From the NCBI RefSeq assembly GCF_004614195.1, contig NZ_SPUM01000132.1, positions 1 to 64,000 on the forward strand: a stretch of 64,000 nucleotides of DNA. Direction: 5' to 3'. Below are positions 61,666 through 64,000 of the stretch, piece after piece. The notes under the pieces were generated by a model. It was not told the DNA's origin. It ran no database searches and saw only the letters and a list, made by a program, of their open reading frames with translations. The position numbers and the translations under genes were made by a program. Source of the DNA: Massilia horti (GTDB lineage: Bacteria > Pseudomonadota > Gammaproteobacteria > Burkholderiales > Burkholderiaceae_D). Numbering within the stretch: position 1 is the first letter of the stretch; each line of letters begins with the position of its first letter.

Positions 61666-63579
61666 ATGTTTGAATTCATTCGTACCCACCAGCGCCTGAT
61701 GCAGATTATCCTGTTGGTGTTGATCCTGCCGGGCTTTGCGCTTGTGGGGATCAGCAGTTACCAGAACCGTGGCGACGGCGGCGCCGGTGTCGCCACCGTG
61801 GATGGCCAGAAGATCACCCAGCAGGATTGGGAAGCCGCCCAGCGGCGCCAGATCGACCAGTATCGCCAGATGCTGGGCGACAGGTTCGATCAGAAGATGT
61901 TCGACACGCCGGAAGCCAAGCAGGCGATCCTTGAAAACCTGGTGGCCGAGCGCGCCGTCAACGCCGAAGTCGCACGCGGCCACTTGACCGCGACTGACGC
62001 GATGTTGCAAAAGACGATCGGGGACATCCAGTCTTTCCGCAATCCTGACGGCAGCTTCAACATGGACCAGTACAAGGCCGCGCTGGCAGCGCAGGGCATG
62101 ACTCCGGAAATGTTCGATGCGCGCCTGCGTCACGACTTGGCCATGCAGCAACTGGTCGGTTCGATCCAGTCCACCGCCTTCACACCGCGTTCGGTCGCGT
62201 CGCGCATGTCCGACCTGAACGACCAGGAGCGCGAAGTCCAGGAGCAGCTGTTCCCGCTGGCGCAGTTCGCGCCGCAGGTCAAGGTGACCGATGACATGGT
62301 CAAGGCCTACTACGACAAGCACGCGGACCAGTTCCAGGTGCCCGAGCAGGTCAAGGCCGAATACGTGGTGCTTGATCCGTCGACGGTGGAAAAGCAGGTC
62401 ACGGTCAGCGATGCGGAAATCGCCGACTTCTACAACAAGAACATGAAGAGCTTCACTACGCCGGAAAAGCGCACCGCGAGCCACATCCTGATCGCGGTCA
62501 AACGTGACGCCCCGGCCGCCGAGAAGGAGAAGGCGCGCGCCAAGGCGGAAGCCGTGCTGGCCGAAGTTCGCAAGAACCCGAACGATTTCGCGGCGATCGC
62601 CAAGAAGGAATCGCAGGATCCGGGTTCGGCAGAGCTGGGCGGCGACCTTGGCGAAGTGCAGAAGGGTCTGTTCGTCAAACCGGTGGAAGACGCGATCTAT
62701 TCGCTCAAGCAGGGTGAGATCAGCGGCATCGTGCCGTCCGAGTTCGGTTTCCACATCATCAAGGTAACCGCGGTCAAGCCGGCGACCCAGAAGACGCTGG
62801 AGGAAGCCAAGCCGCAGATCACGGAAGAGCTCAAGCAGCAGAAGACGCGCAAGAAGTTCTCGGAGCTGGCGGAGGTCTTTAACAACACCGTATTCGAGCA
62901 GTCGGACAGCCTGAAGCCGGCCGCGGACAAGCTGGGCGTGCAGGTCCAGACGGTCGACGGCCTGACCCGCAAGCCGAACCCGGCGCTGGGCCCGGCACCG
63001 TATAACAACGAGAAGTTCCTGGGTGCGTTGTTCTCGGCTGATGCGATCAAGAACAAGCGCAATACCGAACCGGTCGAAATCGGCGCAGGCACCCTGATTG
63101 CGGGCCGCGTGGCTGAATTCAAGCCCGCTGCAAAGCGGCCGCTGGCGGAAGTGGAAGCGCTGATTCGCCAGCGCGTGACGCAGGAAGAAGAAATGCGTCT
63201 GGCACGCCAGGCTGGCGAAGCGAAGCTGGCCGCTGCCAAGGCATCGGGCGACGCTGCCGGTTTCGGCGAGGCAAAGGTAGTCTCGCGCACCAAGGAGCCC
63301 GCGATCAATCCGACCGCCGCACTGGCCGTGCTCAAGGCTGACGTATCCAAGCTGCCGGCCTATGTAGGCGTGGAGCTGCCGGGCCAGGGTTACGGCGTGT
63401 ACCGCATCGGCAAGGTGTCGCAGCCGGCCCAGACCGACGAAGCGCGCCGCAAGCAGGAAGCCGAGCAGATCGCCCGCGTGCTTGGCGAGCAAGAGATGTT
63501 TGAATACATCGAAGCGCTCAAGCACAAGGCCAAGGCGAAGATCAACGTCAAGCCGGCTGAACTGGGCGAGCAGAAGTAA
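61666..63579 (+). CDS. ppiD: Periplasmic peptidyl-prolyl isomerase PpiD
   Basis: A 637-residue membrane-anchored chaperone. One N-terminal helix (LMQIILLVLILPGFALVG, about 11-30) anchors it; a SurA-like chaperone part (about 35-240) follows; a parvulin domain lies at about 265-370 (TASHILIAV; SQDPGSAELGGDLGEV; EFGFHIIKVTAV); then a helical C-terminal region. It helps folding of secreted proteins near SecYEG. Last gene of the tig-clpP-clpX-lon-hupB-ppiD order. A strong terminator follows. Confidence 0.95.
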   Translation: MFEFIRTHQRLMQIILLVLILPGFALVGISSYQNRGDGGAGVATVDGQKITQQDWEAAQRRQIDQYRQMLGDRFDQKMFDTPEAKQAILENLVAERAVNAEVARGHLTATDAMLQKTIGDIQSFRNPDGSFNMDQYKAALAAQGMTPEMFDARLRHDLAMQQLVGSIQSTAFTPRSVASRMSDLNDQEREVQEQLFPLAQFAPQVKVTDDMVKAYYDKHADQFQVPEQVKAEYVVLDPSTVEKQVTVSDAEIADFYNKNMKSFTTPEKRTASHILIAVKRDAPAAEKEKARAKAEAVLAEVRKNPNDFAAIAKKESQDPGSAELGGDLGEVQKGLFVKPVEDAIYSLKQGEISGIVPSEFGFHIIKVTAVKPATQKTLEEAKPQITEELKQQKTRKKFSELAEVFNNTVFEQSDSLKPAADKLGVQVQTVDGLTRKPNPALGPAPYNNEKFLGALFSADAIKNKRNTEPVEIGAGTLIAGRVAEFKPAAKRPLAEVEALIRQRVTQEEEMRLARQAGEAKLAAAKASGDAAGFGEAKVVSRTKEPAINPTAALAVLKADVSKLPAYVGVELPGQGYGVYRIGKVSQPAQTDEARRKQEAEQIARVLGEQEMFEYIEALKHKAKAKINVKPAELGEQK

Positions 63580-63601
63580 TCGGGCCTGAAAGGCTCAGAC
63601 A

Positions 63602-63638
63602 AAAGACCCGGCTGCGGAAGCAGACCGGGTCTTTTTTT
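63602..63638 (+). terminator. Intrinsic terminator of ppiD
   Basis: AAAGACCCGG (63602-63611) pairs with CCGGGTCTTT (63625-63634); inside, CTGC and GCAG close a GGAA tetraloop. Seven T residues follow. Confidence 0.93.
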
Positions 63639-63696
63639 CGCTGTCATCGGCAAGCGCGGGTTTCGTAACGTGATCACCAGCGTACGAAAGAGAGCA

Positions 63697-63809
63697 GTCG
63701 TTCCCGGGCTCGGCGCCCCCCTTGGCGGGAACAGCGCCACTGGCGCTGTTCCCCCCATAGGCCGCGTGAAATGACGTTCAGCATGGGTACCCGCCTACGC
63801 GGGAACGAC
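63697..63809. repeat. MITE/REP-like element with 10-bp terminal inverted repeats
   Basis: GTCGTTCCCG (63697-63706) and CGGGAACGAC (63800-63809) are perfect inverted ends. Inside is a perfect 12-bp hairpin GGGAACAGCGCC/GGCGCTGTTCCC (63727-63753), and the right side carries the TACCCGCCTACGCGGGAA motif common in such genomes. Non-coding. Confidence 0.65.
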
Positions 63810-64000
63810 GTCGTTAGGCCCTCAGCTAAGGGTGACAGTGTCTCTTTTCCGCGCGTTGCCGGTGCCAAGCATGGCCGCGCGCAATGTAGTGCGATCAGCA
63901 ATTGTCGGAGGTATTCATTTTCGGATAGCTCCTATTTGCCTATGTATATTGTTCACCGAAAGTCACTGCGGCAGAATTCATTGAATGCAATACGAATATC
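63810..64000. other. Intergenic end of window without a recognisable gene
   Basis: No gene, RNA or repeat can be supported here. GGAGG at 63906-63910 is not followed by a usable start codon within the window. Confidence 0.5.

Overview
The window looks like a chromosomal segment of a high-GC betaproteobacterium, most likely Oxalobacteraceae (Massilia/Telluria/Duganella/Janthinobacterium group). This is inferred from the gene order tRNA-Leu, tig, clpP, clpX, lon, hupB, tRNAs, ppiD, from thrC-moeA-moaD, from hpnCDE, and from a family of GTAGGGTGCGCAC palindromic repeats between genes. Most of the window is compact, ordinary core or accessory metabolism; one block (about 11.9-17.5 kb) is clearly different.

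0-12 kb: a HAD hydrolase, a zinc alcohol dehydrogenase, a GH1-like glycosidase, a DUF2314/DUF2185 protein with a relic of a tartrate-dehydrogenase gene beside it, an intact ttuC-like gene, two small secreted proteins, then ppsA, a phosphofructokinase and dgt. 12-17.5 kb: a bacteriocin (class II microcin-like) locus. A C39 peptidase ABC exporter and an HlyD/CvaA adaptor are divergent from a double-glycine precursor peptide, a rhomboid intramembrane protease carrying an N-terminal soluble domain, and a tiny Cys-rich ORF coupled to it. The precursor-rhomboid part is strikingly AT-rich, which suggests horizontal transfer. The rhomboid in this position is the most novel element of the window: it could be immunity or a second maturation protease.

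17.5-29 kb: an isolated ctaD plus DUF2244 pair, a large Ig-like lipoprotein, a YegD-like Hsp70, a DEDDh exonuclease, a Sel1-repeat protein, a prolyl oligopeptidase and a 187-bp-period array of GGGGTCAGAGTC palindromes. 28.5-36 kb: amino-acid metabolism: an XRE-cupin regulator divergent from kbl-tdh-sdaA (threonine to glycine, serine to pyruvate), then thrC-moeA-moaD. 36-49.3 kb: a TRAP binding protein, an XRE/membrane protein/hydrolase operon, a flavoprotein, a TetR-controlled glycosyltransferase with a perfect operator, small unknown proteins, DUF2807/DUF1700 envelope proteins and the squalene genes hpnE, hpnD, hpnC. 49.4-53.7 kb: an RND efflux adaptor and pump.

54-64 kb: protein quality control (tig, clpP, clpX, lon, ppiD) with hupB and tRNAs. 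The intergenic regions here are rich in RNA structure: a promoter followed at once by a terminator between clpX and lon, a terminator-like hairpin in the clpP leader, a strong terminator before tRNA-Leu, and two tandem tRNA-Asp units. Each tRNA-Asp is followed by a 116-117 bp element that ends in a copy of the tRNA 3' end, and its first hairpin shows compensatory base changes between the two copies.

All assignments come from reading the sequence and from memory of protein families; no database search was run.
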